Below are positions 44,662 through 56,996 of a stretch of 64,000 nt of DNA, one piece after another (position 1 is the first letter of the stretch; every line of letters starts with the position of its first letter). Origin of the DNA: Cytospora piceicola. Taxonomy: Eukaryota > Ascomycota > Sordariomycetes > Diaporthales > Cytosporaceae. Below the pieces are notes generated by a model. The model did no database searches, was not told the DNA's origin, and saw only the letters and a list, made by a program, of their open reading frames with translations. Location: NCBI GenBank assembly GCA_023375675.1, contig JALQBC010000001.1, forward strand, positions 1,054,001 to 1,118,000. The letters are read 5' to 3'. The position numbers and the translations under genes were made by a program.

Positions 44662-45914
44662 CTATTTACTAGACCTCTCTAAAAAGGACCCCAGGCCCCA
44701 GAGTGACACACAACCTCCCACGACGACCGCCCCCAGCAGCTTCTTCGCCCACCAATTATCATCCGTTAGGGGCTTCGCGGATTGCACCCTGTTTTCTCTG
44801 ATTTCACGTTTCTTCTCTCCCTGGGTAGAATTGTCTACCACGACCTCATCTGCACCCTCCACCCTCTTCCGCAGTTCCGCGATGTGCTTGCTCAGCGCCA
44901 AGAGGTCCTCCTCGAGCGTGGAATTCTTGGTCCCATCGACCTCTACGTTCTGCACGTTGCCAAAGAAATCCGTCACCAGCCTCGACCGTGAGGCGTCCTC
45001 GCCTCCCGGGAATAGGTCGTACCGCACGCCAGCGTTGGAATGGATCTTTTCGTACGTGAAGCTGTCGAAGAGGTCGCCCAATGTCTTCTTGCTGCTGAGG
45101 TCGCGGACCTCCCTTTCCAGGAACTCGAGTGTGTAGTAGGTATACCTATCGATGACGGCGACTCCAACATCGTTGTCCGCGTGGTGAGAGTACGAGGACT
45201 GATCGAGTTCCGAGGACCCGGTGGCGATGACGTTGGGGGAGTATAGTTTCGTGTACATCGTGTTCGCCTGGCAGGTGTCGATCATGAAGAGTATCTCGTG
45301 GTATCTGTGTGGTCACCTTTGCGTCAGTCGTCATAACATAGTCGTGGCTGTCCCCGGGGCAGGATCAGCGCGTACCTTTTCTTCTCCCACATCTGCTCAA
45401 ACGCATCCGCCAGATCAAACGCGCCAATCTCCTCGGCATCCTGGAACTTCAGAAACTCGTTCCCCCCATGCCCCGTCATGTATACCAGGATGTTACTCCT
45501 GTCGTCCGTCAACAGCCTCTTGCTCCTGGGGGTCTCGTCGCCCACGCGGTCGGTCAGCAGCCGTATAAAGTTCTCCACCGTGACCTCGTAGCCCCTGTAG
45601 TCCACCTCGATGTTGTCGCCGTACAGGTCGACGGCGCGGTCGGCGTTGGAGTAGACGGTGCCCGGGAAGGCGTTGCGGGGGTTGCAGGCCATGTCGTCGG
45701 GGAGCATGAGGATGATCTGGGAGTCCGGGATGCCCAGCCGCTTGACGGTGCGGTATATGGAGAGCACGTTGGCCAGGTGGCGGTAGTTGAACCAGAACCG
45801 CGAGGTGCAGACCAGGACGGCCCAGTTGCTGGTGTGCTCGGCGGACACGAGCGCGGACGCGAGGAGGGTCGCCGCCAGGAGGGCGGGCAGCTGGAGGAGG
45901 CTGGGGAGCTTCAT
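44662..45914 (-). CDS. GPI8: GPI-anchor transamidase catalytic subunit
   Basis: Exons are 45914..45376 and 45304..44662, encoding 393 residues, with a 69-nt intron. It is the cysteine protease-like subunit of the ER GPI transamidase, which cuts the C-terminal signal of a protein and joins it to a GPI anchor. It starts with a signal peptide ([20 protein letters not shown], residues ~5-25). The C13/caspase-like dyad is intact: His149 in [11 protein letters not shown] and Cys191 in [11 protein letters not shown]. The family blocks [19 protein letters not shown] and [18 protein letters not shown] are present. A C-terminal membrane segment ([20 protein letters not shown]) anchors it. Length and order agree with the family. 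Confidence 0.96.
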
Positions 45915-47718
45915 GTTGTCGGCGGTGCTGCTCGACGGCGACGAGGAGCTGGACGGTCTGGCAGTTCTCTACATGTACCTGTAGAGGGCGAGCAATGGAA
46001 GGTGGTGGTAGGAAATCCACTGGTGTTTAACGGCGCATCGTCAAATAACGTATTGTAGTATGTACTACCTATGTATACTGTTATTGGGGCGTCTTGAGGG
46101 AGACACGGGTGCATTTGTAATAACATTTGACAAGGTTGACCCTAAATTTACAGGGATCAGTAGGCACCCAGGGCACCTAGGCGGCTGCTGGGTACCTACA
46201 TAGGTACCTAGGCTAGGTAGGTACAGTAGGTGGGCGGGCTTGGCGGGCTGATGGCCGATGGCGGCGATGGGCTGTCGACTGCAGGGGCCAAGCACAGACC
46301 AGACGACGGATGGAAGCCGGACCCCTGACGCTTTGCACAGGGATAACAGCACTTTATCGATGGATTCAGGCGGAGATCACTTGCAGAATGGCCCACTCTC
46401 GGCAGCACTATGTACTTTGTACTGGGTACAATGTACATCAATTGATAGCGATGATGGTGGGGAAATCCTCTGCGTATTTCATTCGACAAAACGGGATCTT
46501 TGCATGTGATGCGCGATCATGTTGTTGTTGCTACACAACAAAGAGGAGAAATGCGGATGGGTGTGGCCTCAGCATTGGCGAGACTCATCAAGCGAATTGT
46601 CGCGCACATACTGGCACGTACACAGCAGGTTATCTGGCACTGACGGGATGAGTTGACAGGTGCATCGTGAGAACAAAATGACGTTGGACGGACGGTTGAC
46701 ACAGTCGATACATCGTAACGGCCGCCGTCGCCCGACCCGTTGACAATGGCCGGTGGCTCTATATACAGAAGTACCGACTTGGACACCATGTGACGACGCC
46801 AGATCCGAGCTACCCAGAGCTTGATATAAAATAGACGGGACATTTTGTTGACCATCGGCGGCTCAAGACGTTCCGCAGTCGTTGTCAACTATATGTGAGA
46901 TCGAATCGTACAGAGCATTGACGGCCCGTGACACTTTTGACCTCCAAGGTTCTCTCTCTCTCTCAACGCTCCAGCTGTGTCTCTGTCCTTTTCGGGTCCG
47001 ATTGCTTAAACATATATTATAAATGATCTTCGATAAACTACCTAGGCACCACTAAGGCTCTCGCATGCACCGTATACGGTCTGATCCATATCGGACGGTC
47101 ACTTCTCAGGTCGCCGATCATCAACGGCCTCTTCAAACACCTTGTGTCCTTCTTGTTTGGTTTCATGCGCTCCTGCGGATCTTGAAGCGGTACAATACAT
47201 TACAGTACTACTACATACAAATACAGTAAGCCCCGGAGACGGGCTTTGAAAACACCAACAGTCCGATCAGTCGACAAGTCACAGGTCACAGGCCACAGAT
47301 CACAGGTCACAGGTCACAGGCGCGCCCCCGCCCCCCAAAGTCCAAATTCAGTATTCGAAATAAATGAGACCCAAAACTTGGCGCAATTCCGCATACTCTC
47401 AAGATCAGAAAGATCATCCCTCTCAAGCGTGAAAGAAAGAGAGAGAGCCCGACAAAGAAGGAGCCACTATCCCCGACTTTGGACCCTCCTTCACCTGTTC
47501 CTCGAGGGGCTCAAAATTGGGTAATTGAATCGTGGCCCACTACGTCAACCTTGACATCTGGAAAGACTCGAGAGCTCTGGCTTAGCAAGCAAAAGCGAAC
47601 AGCTACATAATACAAGCCCCTCCCCCTTTCACTTTCCTGCCTTCCCACCAGACGAAGCATACCGCACCTTATCTTCCCTTGTGTACACGCTCTCCATTCC
47701 AACGAGCGTAACTAGACC
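45915..47718. other. 1.8-kb divergent intergenic region between GPI8 and the histidine-phosphatase gene
   Basis: No gene is supported. It has a TAGGTACCTAGGCTAGGTAGG stretch at 46201-46221, a CCTAGG at 47041, and a degenerate tandem repeat of ACAGGTC at about 47274-47320. Both promoters lie here. Confidence 0.5.
47274..47320 (+). repeat. 7-bp tandem repeat (ACAGGTC)n
   Basis: About six and a half drifting copies of ACAGGTC/ACAGGCC/ACAGATC lie about 400 bases before the histidine-phosphatase gene start. Confidence 0.8.
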
Positions 47719-49837
47719 ATGGGCCGAGCTCCGGCCTACATATTCGTCGTGAGGTAAGTCAAGGTTGAACCCGGAACCACGCGGACTGATGACCCTTGTT
47801 GCTGATTCTGACAACTCTTGCCCTTCCAACAGACACGGAAACCGACTCGATGCTGCAGACAAACAGTGGCACCTGCAGTCACCGACCCCTTACGACCCTC
47901 CCATCACCTACAGCGGCTGGAACCAAGCGAGGGCAGTCGGCCAAAAGATCGCCGACATCCTGCGCGAGAGGGAACTGCAGGATGAGTCCGCCGCCGTCGC
48001 CGAGGGATCCCCGAGAAGGCGGCGCAAATACAAAGTTGCCATCCACTCCTCACCATTTCTGCGATGCATCCAGACTTCGATAGGCATTAGTGCCGGTCTG
48101 GCTTCAAACCCCGAGCCCGCTCCTCCCACACATGTTCGAGCGAACTCTACAACCGCCGCCGCCGCCGCCGCGAATCCCCGCCTCCCGCCTACCATCGACA
48201 CGAGCCTCTCCAACCTGCCACCGAATTCCCTTACCAACCCCCGACCAAGCACATCGAAAAAGCCCATCATACAAAAGACTGTACTCCGGCTCGATGCCTT
48301 CCTGGGAGAATGGCTCACCCCGGGCTACTTCGAGCTCATCACTCCGCCTCCGGGGTCGGGCCTGATGCTGGCAAGCGCCAAGGCCGAACTGCTGCGCAAG
48401 GAGGACTATGGTGGCAGTTTTCATACGCACCACTCGCCTTATTACAATCCAGGCTCTTCACTTGGGACTGGTCAAATGTGGGGGCAATCCCCAATTGCCG
48501 CCCAGCCAGGAAACAGCCTCGAGAATGCAGGCAGCATGGTGGAGGCCTTGAGACGTGACAGCATCACCAGCAACGGCGAGTCACATCTGCTCAGTGGCGG
48601 TGCCTACGTCGCTCCCGTGCCATCATACGCGGTAGACCACAATGCCGAGATACCCGACGGGTACGTTCCGCACGCGCGGGACAATTGCTGTCATGTGGAC
48701 TACCAGTGGGACTCGATGCGGGGGACTTTGGACTGGGGAGATGGAGGAGCCTTGGGGGAGGAGTGGGCAGCCATGCATCAAAGGTTCCGGAAGGGGCTGC
48801 AGAGGATGGTCGACTGGTACTCCACGGCTGACCAGCCGACAGAGATGGTCACCAAGGAGAGGAGGCACAGTGTACATGACGATGAGTGTGCGATTGAGGA
48901 TGATGAGGATGATGTCGATGTCGAGTCCGTTGTGATCCTGGTATCCCACGGAGCTGGTTGCAACGCCTTGATCGGAGCCATCACACACCAGCCGGTTCTC
49001 ACAGATGTTGGCTTGGCTTCCCTGACGCAAGCCGTCCGCAAACCTGGCAAAGACGAAAACATAGGATTGGAAGACGGCGCTGTGGCCATCCATCAGCACT
49101 ACGACCTTAGGCTGTTCGCCAGTACCGAACATCTTACAGCCACAAGATCCGGACGGTCAGGCTCATTAAGTATGCAAGCCCGTGGTCGGCTTTCTACCGG
49201 AAATGCGACCTCCCCGGTGAGTGGCGTCCAGACAAATGACCACTCGGCAAGTCGAAGTTCCTCCGCCACCGCCAACCTGGGCGGGAAGAGACGGGAGTCC
49301 GGGGCGTCGTCGAGGGCCGTAGGCAGGATAGGGCTGAACACGAGCGGCCTCAGTGGCGGCATCACGGTCGGCAGCGGAGTGACGAGGTTCCTCCAGCGGA
49401 CGCCAACAACGTCATCTGGTGCCGGGGGTTTGTGGTCACCACTCCGGAACAACTTGGAGCCGGACGACGACGACGATGAAGACTACCTACCAAACTTCGG
49501 TAGCTTCGATGCCGTGACGACGAGCGGGAAGACCGAGGACCGTGCGCCTGCTGCTGCTGCTGCTGCCGCTGCTGCGGAACCAAGCACGCCAGTGACAAAT
49601 GGCAGGAATGCGGCGGAGAGTAGGGGCAGCAATGTATCCCCACGAGCGCCTACCATTCCCGAGGAACCTGAACACCATGAAGAGGAAGAGAACCACGTGC
49701 CTGCGTTGCCGCAACGGGGCTCGGGCACGGGCGGTCTCTGGGGAAGCCCCAGGCCCCTCGATGAGGACGGCATACCACGGGATCTTACGTGCCACAAGAG
49801 GAGGTGGACAGTGACTGAGAGGTGGCATGCTCATTAG
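47719..49837 (+). CDS. Histidine-phosphatase (phosphoglycerate-mutase-fold) family protein
   Basis: Exons are 47719..47753 (35 nt) and 47833..49837, encoding 679 residues, with a 79-nt intron. Splicing forms the signature FVVRHGNRLD, with the phosphate-accepting His at residue 13. The second half-site IHSSPFLRCIQTS lies at about 82-94, and the second catalytic His at about 384 (ILVSHGAGCNALIGAI). The spacing is unusual: about 290 residues, including low-complexity and inserted sequence, separate the two halves of the site. Residues 400-679 are low-complexity (Ser/Thr/Gly-rich, a poly-Ala run, then acidic). Such fungal proteins are annotated as phosphoglycerate-mutase family; the yeast TFIIIC subunit Tfc7 also has this fold, but orthology is not shown here. 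Substrate unknown; true mutase activity is unlikely. Confidence 0.85.
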
Positions 49838-51609
49838 GCTTTGGGTATCCTTCTTCGTGGAGGCGGCATAGCCAGGGCCATGGCTACTACTGCTACGATG
49901 GTGGTGACGGCCAGGCCAGGCCAGGCCAGGACAGTATGCTCACCTGTCCTTTGCTATTTCGAAACTCGTGTGCTGGGATGGACGCATTTGGGTGGACGCA
50001 TTGAACAATGCCGAGACGGCTGCATATGATTTGTACGGTATAGCATTTCTTCCTAGTTGTTCTGTATTTTTTGTTTCAGGGGGGCATGGGATACCACAAA
50101 AGTTTGCGATGGATCAAAAGGCCGTTGACTGCTTCTATTTAGCGTGAGACTGCAATTTAACTCCTCTGATGGCACATGTAAGAAAGGTTCGGGGGGTGAG
50201 AACTCATGTTGGTAGCCAGAAAGTATGTCCCAAGTTGACTTGTTACAGCAGAGTTGTGGATATCTACTCCGGGCCGTGCCATTAGATTTGGTGGATCCCT
50301 AGGGTCTGCAGGATTCTAGCCTGAATAAGGTGTTGTTGAGATGTGATAACTGTTCCACCACCAGCATCATGCTTCAAGCCTTAATCGAGTGTTGCCGGAA
50401 AACCAAAGGAGGGTCGTGACAGCCTTGGAAGTGTCGGGGCATAAATATTCACCGAGGCAGCACTTGAGGTGACGAGGTCCGTGGTGAGCGACACTACCGT
50501 GTAGCCCAAGCATAGGTATAACACTTGGAGATGCCTTCCCTCTGCCTGATGACCTACGGGATCGACGTGCTTATACAGTACAAGGGCAGATTAGCTGGCT
50601 GTCTTCTCTGCAACCGAATCGATCTGGAGAACTCGACGCCACGGTCTTTTTAAGACTCGAAGTTCTCAAACATCTGCGCACATAGTATATTGGCGGCGTT
50701 GGACGGAGCCGCTGGTGGTGATCCGGACACTCACGCGTCCAGGACGAAGGATCGTAAGTACCTAGGTACGTACCGACTTAAAGGTTGACTCGATCTCATC
50801 GAGTAAAACATGTCAAGATTGCGGGGGGCGGGACAGATAAGCTGTTATCTAAGATCGCTGGTATATGTCATGTCATCCAGCGGTTGTCTTGCAGGGAGTG
50901 TTAGGTGACAAGGGTCAGATTCAACGTCTTCCCTCCGATATCATCATCCAACAATTGCTGTGGCTCAACTTACAGGCTTCTCTAGTGTTCATTTTGGGCT
51001 ATCTAGGTATTGAGACACGGCCAGGTCTGAATACTCTTCCCAAGATGGCTACTTCCGGACTTGACTTGACCTAGAGGCGCTTCCCTCTACTGCTCTACGC
51101 CTTTCTATATCCAGTCCAGTCCAGCCTGCATCTTTGGGATTCAAGTCTCACAGGAAATATTATTCCAAGAAGTCAGGCAGGGGTCGAGTGACCAATGCCA
51201 CTCAGTCTAGACGTGGGGGGGGGGGGGGCAGGGAGATCATGACAGTCTCGTGTTTTGATGGATACCATGGTCCCATGCCCGGTCCGGTCTACTCGCTCGA
51301 GAGCTGCTTTACTCCCTTGCAATGGTAAGTATGTATGTATGGTCGAGCACCGTTATCTGTGGTCAAACTGTCTACTAAAAGACAGCGCATCCCCTTTCTG
51401 TTATCGGTTTCTACCAGAGGTCGTCCGAGCACTACTCAACTACCAACCTACCTAGGCACTTATTCGTCTAGTCCCGGTGCCGCCTTCTCCAAAACACTGT
51501 TCCAACAGTCTGGATTCATTACTCGATCAAAACCTCTGCTTCTGCAGACCATTACGTCTTCCTTTCCTTGCATGACAGCTGCCCGTCACCAGGGCACCCC
51601 CATGCTGCG
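49838..51609. other. 1.8-kb intergenic region upstream of the NCS1 permease
   Basis: No gene is supported. It has ACCTAGGT at 50760-50767 (12-bp palindrome 50758-50769), a G run near 51216-51228 and a CCTAGG at 51452. The right end is the permease promoter and leader, including an overlapping upstream ORF at 51572-51637. Confidence 0.5.
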
Positions 51610-51637
51610 ATGGATCGAGCCAAAGAACCTCTCCTGA
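51572..51637 (+). promoter_or_regulatory. Upstream ORF overlapping the permease start in another frame
   Basis: An ATG 38 bases upstream of the permease ATG opens a 21-codon ORF that ends at a TGA beyond that ATG, in a different frame. If it is in the mRNA it would lower initiation at the main start. Its last residues ([11 protein letters not shown]) resemble N-termini of NCS1 permeases, so an ancestral or sequencing frameshift is the alternative. Confidence 0.45.
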
Positions 51638-53408
51638 GGCGATTGGCTTACAAGCTTGCCGTCGACCATGAGCCCGGCCTGACGACTACCCAGCTCATGC
51701 TCACCAACTATGACCTCAAGCCCGTCGAGCCCGAACGCCGCCAGTGGAGTGCCTGGAACTTCGTCGGCTTCTGGATCGCGGACAGCTTCAACATCAACAC
51801 CTGGATGATCTCTTCTTCCATGGTTGTTGCCGGCCTCGCATGGTGGCAGTCATGGTTGTGCGTCTGGATCGGCTATTCTATCGCAGGCTGTTTCGTCTGT
51901 CTCACCGGCCGTATTGGTGCCGTGTATCACATCGGATTCCCCGTCGTCAATCGTGCTTCGTTTGGTGTATGGGGTAGTCTGTGGCCCATCTTCAACAGGG
52001 CTGCTATGGCATGTATCTGGTATGGTGTCCAAGCCTATATTGGAGGTGAATGTGTCTACCTCATGATTCGGTCCATTTGGAAGAGCTGGGTATGCGATGA
52101 CCTACCCGCCAGCCCCTGAGTCTACCAATCTCGCCATGCTGACATTCCGCTGCCGTCAAGGACGAGACGAAAATCCCCAACTCTTTTTCTGCTGACAGCG
52201 GCACAAGCACCGCCCTCTGGGTCTCATTTTTTATATTCTGGCTGGCTTCGCTTCCCGCCATCTGGTTCCCAGTCCACAAGATCAGGCATCTCTTCACCGT
52301 CAAGGCCTACTTTGTCCCCTGCGCCGGAATTGCCTTTCTGATTTGGGCTGTCGTCCGCGCAGGCGGCATCGGCCCCATCGTCCACAAACCAGCCAGCATC
52401 TCCGGGTCGGCTCTAGCCTGGCAGTTCGTAAAGGGTGTCATGAGCGCCATCTCCAACTTTGCGACCCTGACAGTGAACGACCCTGACTTCTCACGGTTCG
52501 CAAGAAAACCCCGGGATGCCCTGTGGCCACAGCTCATCACCATTCCTGTCGGTTTCGCTGTGACCAGCTTCATCGGTATCATCGTCTCCTCGTCCTCTGC
52601 CGTCATCTATGGCGGTGAGCCAGAGTGGGATCCTCTGGCACTCCTTGGAAAGTTCATCGACGAGGGCGGCTCGGGACAGCGCTTTGGCGTCTTCGTTATT
52701 GCATTGGCCTTCGCACTGGCCCAGCTGGGTACCAATATCGCGGCCAACTCGGTCTCTGCAGGTACGGACTTGACGGCGCTGATGCCTCGGTTCTTGAACA
52801 TCCGACGTGGAGGGTACATCTGCGCCGTAGTAGGCTTGGCGATGTGTCCTTACAATCTGCTTAAGACTTCAAACCAGTTCACAACATATCTCTCTGCCTA
52901 CTCGGTTTTCTTGTCGTCTATCGCCGGAGTCATGTGCTCGGATTACTACCTCGTTCGAAAGGGGTACCTGGAGGTCAAGGAGCTGTATGATGCCAGGGCA
53001 TCCGGGCCTTACTACTTCACGTACGGAATCCATTGGCGGGCTTATGTTGCTTATATGTGAGTATCCTGGTGAACCCTCCAGCCTCTGTCGCCTATTTTGT
53101 TATGAACAAATGTGCTAAACTTGTTTCGCCATAGTGCTGGCATCTTGATCAACGTCGTAGGTTTTGCAGGTGCTATCGGCCGTGAGGTCCCTGTCGGGGC
53201 CACGTATATCTATGACCTGAATTACTTTTGCGGCTTCATCATCTCGGCTGCTATGTACTGGGTCTTGTGCAAGATGTTTCCTATTCCGGCCTGCAGCGAT
53301 CACTGGTTGGAAGTCGGGGACGCCATCGATGATGTGCATTTGGCGTACGATGCAAGCGACAATGATCAAAGTGCAGGTATCGTCGACGAGGACTCGAAAA
53401 TGGTCTAG
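51610..53408 (+). CDS. NCS1-family permease (uracil/allantoin/uridine type)
   Basis: Exons are 51610..52089, 52161..53056 and 53135..53408, encoding 549 residues, with introns of 71 and 78 nt. It is a nucleobase-cation symporter-1 protein with about twelve hydrophobic segments in the plasma membrane. The N-terminal hallmark [35 protein letters not shown] is present in sequence order. The core has NVx-type blocks such as [25 protein letters not shown] and the TM6/TM8 region NDPDFSRFA. The C-terminal tail is acidic ([15 protein letters not shown]). The family moves uracil, allantoin or related compounds with protons; the substrate cannot be fixed from sequence here. The start is the first in-frame ATG, giving a rather short N-terminus. 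Confidence 0.93.
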
Positions 53409-53631
53409 TGGTATTAGAATTGGTTATCTGGCTACGTCGAAATTTGGATATGAATTCAAGAACAGCATATCATTCTCTTCCCTTTATCTGATTTCTGCAA
53501 GGTATTACGTTCCACCGAAAATCCCATGCCAGACAAAACATCAATGGTAACAATCTGCGGGTTTCGTGTCACCATCTGCCAACCACCCACCTTTCCTAAT
53601 GGCAAATACGGGATGGGGTCCAAAGGAAGAA

Positions 53632-55077
53632 TCATTGATACTGAACTAAAGCACCACCGAAGCAATTCTTACAACCACCAGCAACCCAGGGCCCGCCGCA
53701 TTCCCAACAGAATTCGTAACTACAAGGACCTGTGTCACTGTCAGCTTTCCAGGCATGGATCTAGTGGGAACAGAAAGGAGGTCTTACAAGTCATATGCAT
53801 GCTATGTTTCGTGGTCAAGTCAGCCAACCATCATCAAACACAGTTCAGAAAGTAAAGCGAGGGGCAGGGTCAGAGGCAGAACTCACCACCCTTCGTCCTT
53901 CTCAATCCTCGCTGCACACCTCGGACAGCCCTTGGTCGACACCTCGATCCTCCTCTCGCTCTGCAGGTCCTCCGCACGCCTCCTCTCGATCTCGCCCGCC
54001 CTCCTCCTCCTCTCCTCCCCCGCGCGCCTCTGCTCCTCCTCGTACAGCGCCCGCTCGCGCTCCGCCCGCTCGCGCCGCCCCGCCTCCTCCCTGGCCGCCG
54101 CCTCCCCGGCCGCCGCGCGCCCGCGCCGCCTCAGCGCCACCACCTCCTCGACGCGGCCGCGCGCGCGGCGCAGGGCCTCGTGCTCCCTGGCGTCGCGCCG
54201 GTCGCGCTCCTGCCGCCGCTGGTGGCCGCTCCGGAAGCGCAGCGGGTCGGCGAGGTAGGCGTCGTACTCGGGGCAGGACATGTCGCCGTGGGGGGAGGCG
54301 GCCGGGGGCGACAGGGGGGCGCGGTGGCGGAGGCAGAACCGGGTGGCGCACGCCGTGCACGTCGCCACGGGCCCGGCCCCCTCGTGGATCTGGCCCGAGC
54401 CGCAGCCGGGGTTCGGGCAGCGCGTGAAGCCTGGGAGGTCCTCTAGGGCGTGGTCGACCATCCGGGACGTGTGCCTGTTTTGTGGCGGTGGTTGGTCAGT
54501 ATGTTGCCTGTTTTCGTATATTGGAGTGCTCGTGGAATGGTAGTTGCTCGTACTTACGTTGCTAGTGTCTCCCCGTCAGCATAATCCTCAATCTCTTGGA
54601 ACTCGAGGGGCCTGTTACACATCGGACAGGTCAATATTCCCTCCCTCCATTCCTTCGTGTTCATTTGCGTCTTCAAGTGAGTCTGGAGGCAGACCAAACA
54701 CGCGTCGGATAGACATGTGCAGTCACTGGCTTCCGTTGTCCGGGGGTAGAGATCCGTATGCTTTGTGTCAAAGCAAATCTGGCAATCCTTAGTGGACTCT
54801 TCTTCCGTTGATAAGGCCGGAATGCTTGCTTCCTGCTCGAATATTGTAGTTGCTGGGATCGGTATCGGTATTGGTGTCGGTGATGTTTGTCTCGACTCTG
54901 CGAGACTCAGCTGGGCAATTTCGTCCTCGTACAATGCTAAAGCCCTTGAAGGTGTTAGTGTCATTACATACATCACTAGTAGGAGAAACGAGAAGCGTAC
55001 AGTTCAGCATCACTGAGGAAAGTGCCGAGGTGAGGGTCTATGGTAGGGCTGCTCCAATCCATTATGTCAGGGCTCAT
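53632..55077 (-). CDS. RBR (RING-IBR-RING) E3 ubiquitin ligase with a 14-nt micro-exon
   Basis: Exons are 55077..55001, 54944..54558, 54474..53887, 53801..53788 and 53729..53632, encoding 387 residues. The introns are 56, 83, 85 and 58 nt; every junction has GT-AG ends and keeps the frame. RBR ligases take ubiquitin from an E2 onto their own Cys before passing it on. RING1 starts at CQIC (80-83) and ends with CPMC. The IBR follows (CPNPGCGSGQIH...CTACATRFCLRH). Then comes an Arg/Glu-rich helix of about 90 residues, an unusual insertion before RING2. RING2 ([29 protein letters not shown], given here only in parts) has the expected catalytic Cys351 in GC-MHMTC. Its codon is TG|C, split by intron 3 and completed by the micro-exon. 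Without these exons the protein would stop just before that Cys. Partner and substrate unknown. Confidence 0.82.
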
Positions 55078-56996
55078 GCTCGGTGGTCTATTCTTCGTAC
55101 CTCGGGGACTTGGGTCAAGAGAATGGTTGGGGAGGAGAATGAGGGAAGGCAGGGTCAGCTGCAACTAGATTTTTACGGGAGAGTATGTGACTCCTCTCTC
55201 GGAGGCTCCTCACTAGGGAGTTCTCGACTTGGAGAGACTGTGGTATCCTGTGGTGTTCGGGCAGGACAACCTCGCGTAGGAACGCCTCGATTGTTGACGG
55301 GCAGCCGATAGTTTTGATGATACCGCGGTAAGGGAAGTCTTGCTACAGTATTTCGTGTGCAATGTATCCTTCCAGTTCGTCTGGAGGAGGTTTGAGGCGA
55401 CTGGTAAACGGCTCCACGGTATGGAATCTGTCTCGCGTTGTAACTCATTATGTATCCGGACTTTTATGGTCCACGAAGATGTATCCAACGAAAGAGGTTT
55501 AGAATACTCGGTCCCGGGTTCGAATCTGTTAAAATAAATAAGTCCGAGGCCATATTACTCGGAGCAATCTATTAGCATGTTTGACTTTATAGTGAATCAG
55601 TCAGAGATGATCGAAGGAGCTATGCCTGACTGTTAGGGTGTAATCAACTGCGATGAATCACGGTGCTGATGTTACTGGAATATCAAACTCCAACGTGTCA
55701 TAGGTCTTGGGAGCTCTTTATATTAGGCAAAGCAATGCTCTCATGGCCAAAACCTCGTATGCTATGTAACACCCTTCCGCAGTGTCAACTCGTATACCTC
55801 GAAATAAACACTGCCTGACTTAGATAAGGGGGGAGAAGGGGGGGGGGGTGGGGGTCAGTCGACGATGTATTCTCGTGGCGAGTACAGGTGATATCCTGAG
55901 ACAGACCAAATTCTTAGGTAGATTCTCCATTGCGCACATCTTCGGTTTGCTCGAAAATGAGAGTATTGTCAGATGAGGTGCATCCGCGATGCATTCAAGG
56001 ACCGTAGATTCCAGTTCCTGTAGATTTATATCCCTGTCGACGACTCACGAGCCACGTGCGCTGAGATTGGGCAGATATCTGCTGATGAAGATGGCAATAC
56101 CAAGTTGATTTCAGGAGTGTTATGTTGACAAACGTTGTTTCTGTGCCGTGGATGACCGCCATCATTCTGATAATAGTGTCCCAGTGGCAGGACCAAATGA
56201 TTTCAGCGACATTCGTATGCCGATTATAATAAGGTTCAATCAAGATCAAGGTTTGCAGCTTCATGAAGCAACGATTACATGGCAGCAGGAACATTTATAA
56301 ATTTCAGCATCGTTTCTGGGCCTTGATCAAATTCTCGCGGCCGAGGGCCTGATGATCTCGAATTGCAGTAACACTGCACATGTGCAAGCACCTAGCACTT
56401 ATTATAGCCTGGCATTGATATGATCGGTACGGCAATGAGCTTTTGTTTGCCTTTTCCATAAGTCATTGGCATTGTAATGGTATTGGAACATTTGGACTCC
56501 TCTTGTCTAACATTAGACACTCCGACGCCCTACAGGTTTCCGGACAGTATTATATGTGAGGGCAAAATATCAGCGGATTGTGCTGGCGTATGTTTAAAGA
56601 AGAGCATATTATCAGTTCCTTTTATAATACTTCGTACAGTTTGAATAAAATAGAACAATCTGTACGTGAGTCCATCCCAGCTTTCAAGTTGAAAACCAAG
56701 TAAAGATCGGGTTAGCCATCCCTATAAGATTGCAAAGATACTGCAGTAACTAAGAACCTCAGTATTATAGAACTTGGGTTTCAGACGACAAATATCTACC
56801 TGGCACTTATAATCTGATAAACCGTTTCCGAATTTGACTATAGAAGTAGCATGACTGCACATATCAATCAATTACATATATAAAGTTTTATAACGTGTGG
56901 TAATATGTCTCAGGAGCGTTACCTCCGCTACGACTCATCTGTATATAAGTCCACCTAAAACTGACTCGACAACTACCACAAAATACGTTAAACCAA

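Noticed and set aside
49921..49935. AGGCCAGGCCAGGCC direct repeat after the histidine-phosphatase gene
   Set aside because: Only about three short units; no sign of function beyond slippage.
53456..53665. Alternative C-terminus of the RBR protein through an extra 45-nt intron
   Set aside because: A donor (GTAAGA) and acceptor exist, but the tail has no RBR features, and the simple stop at 53632 follows a complete RING2.
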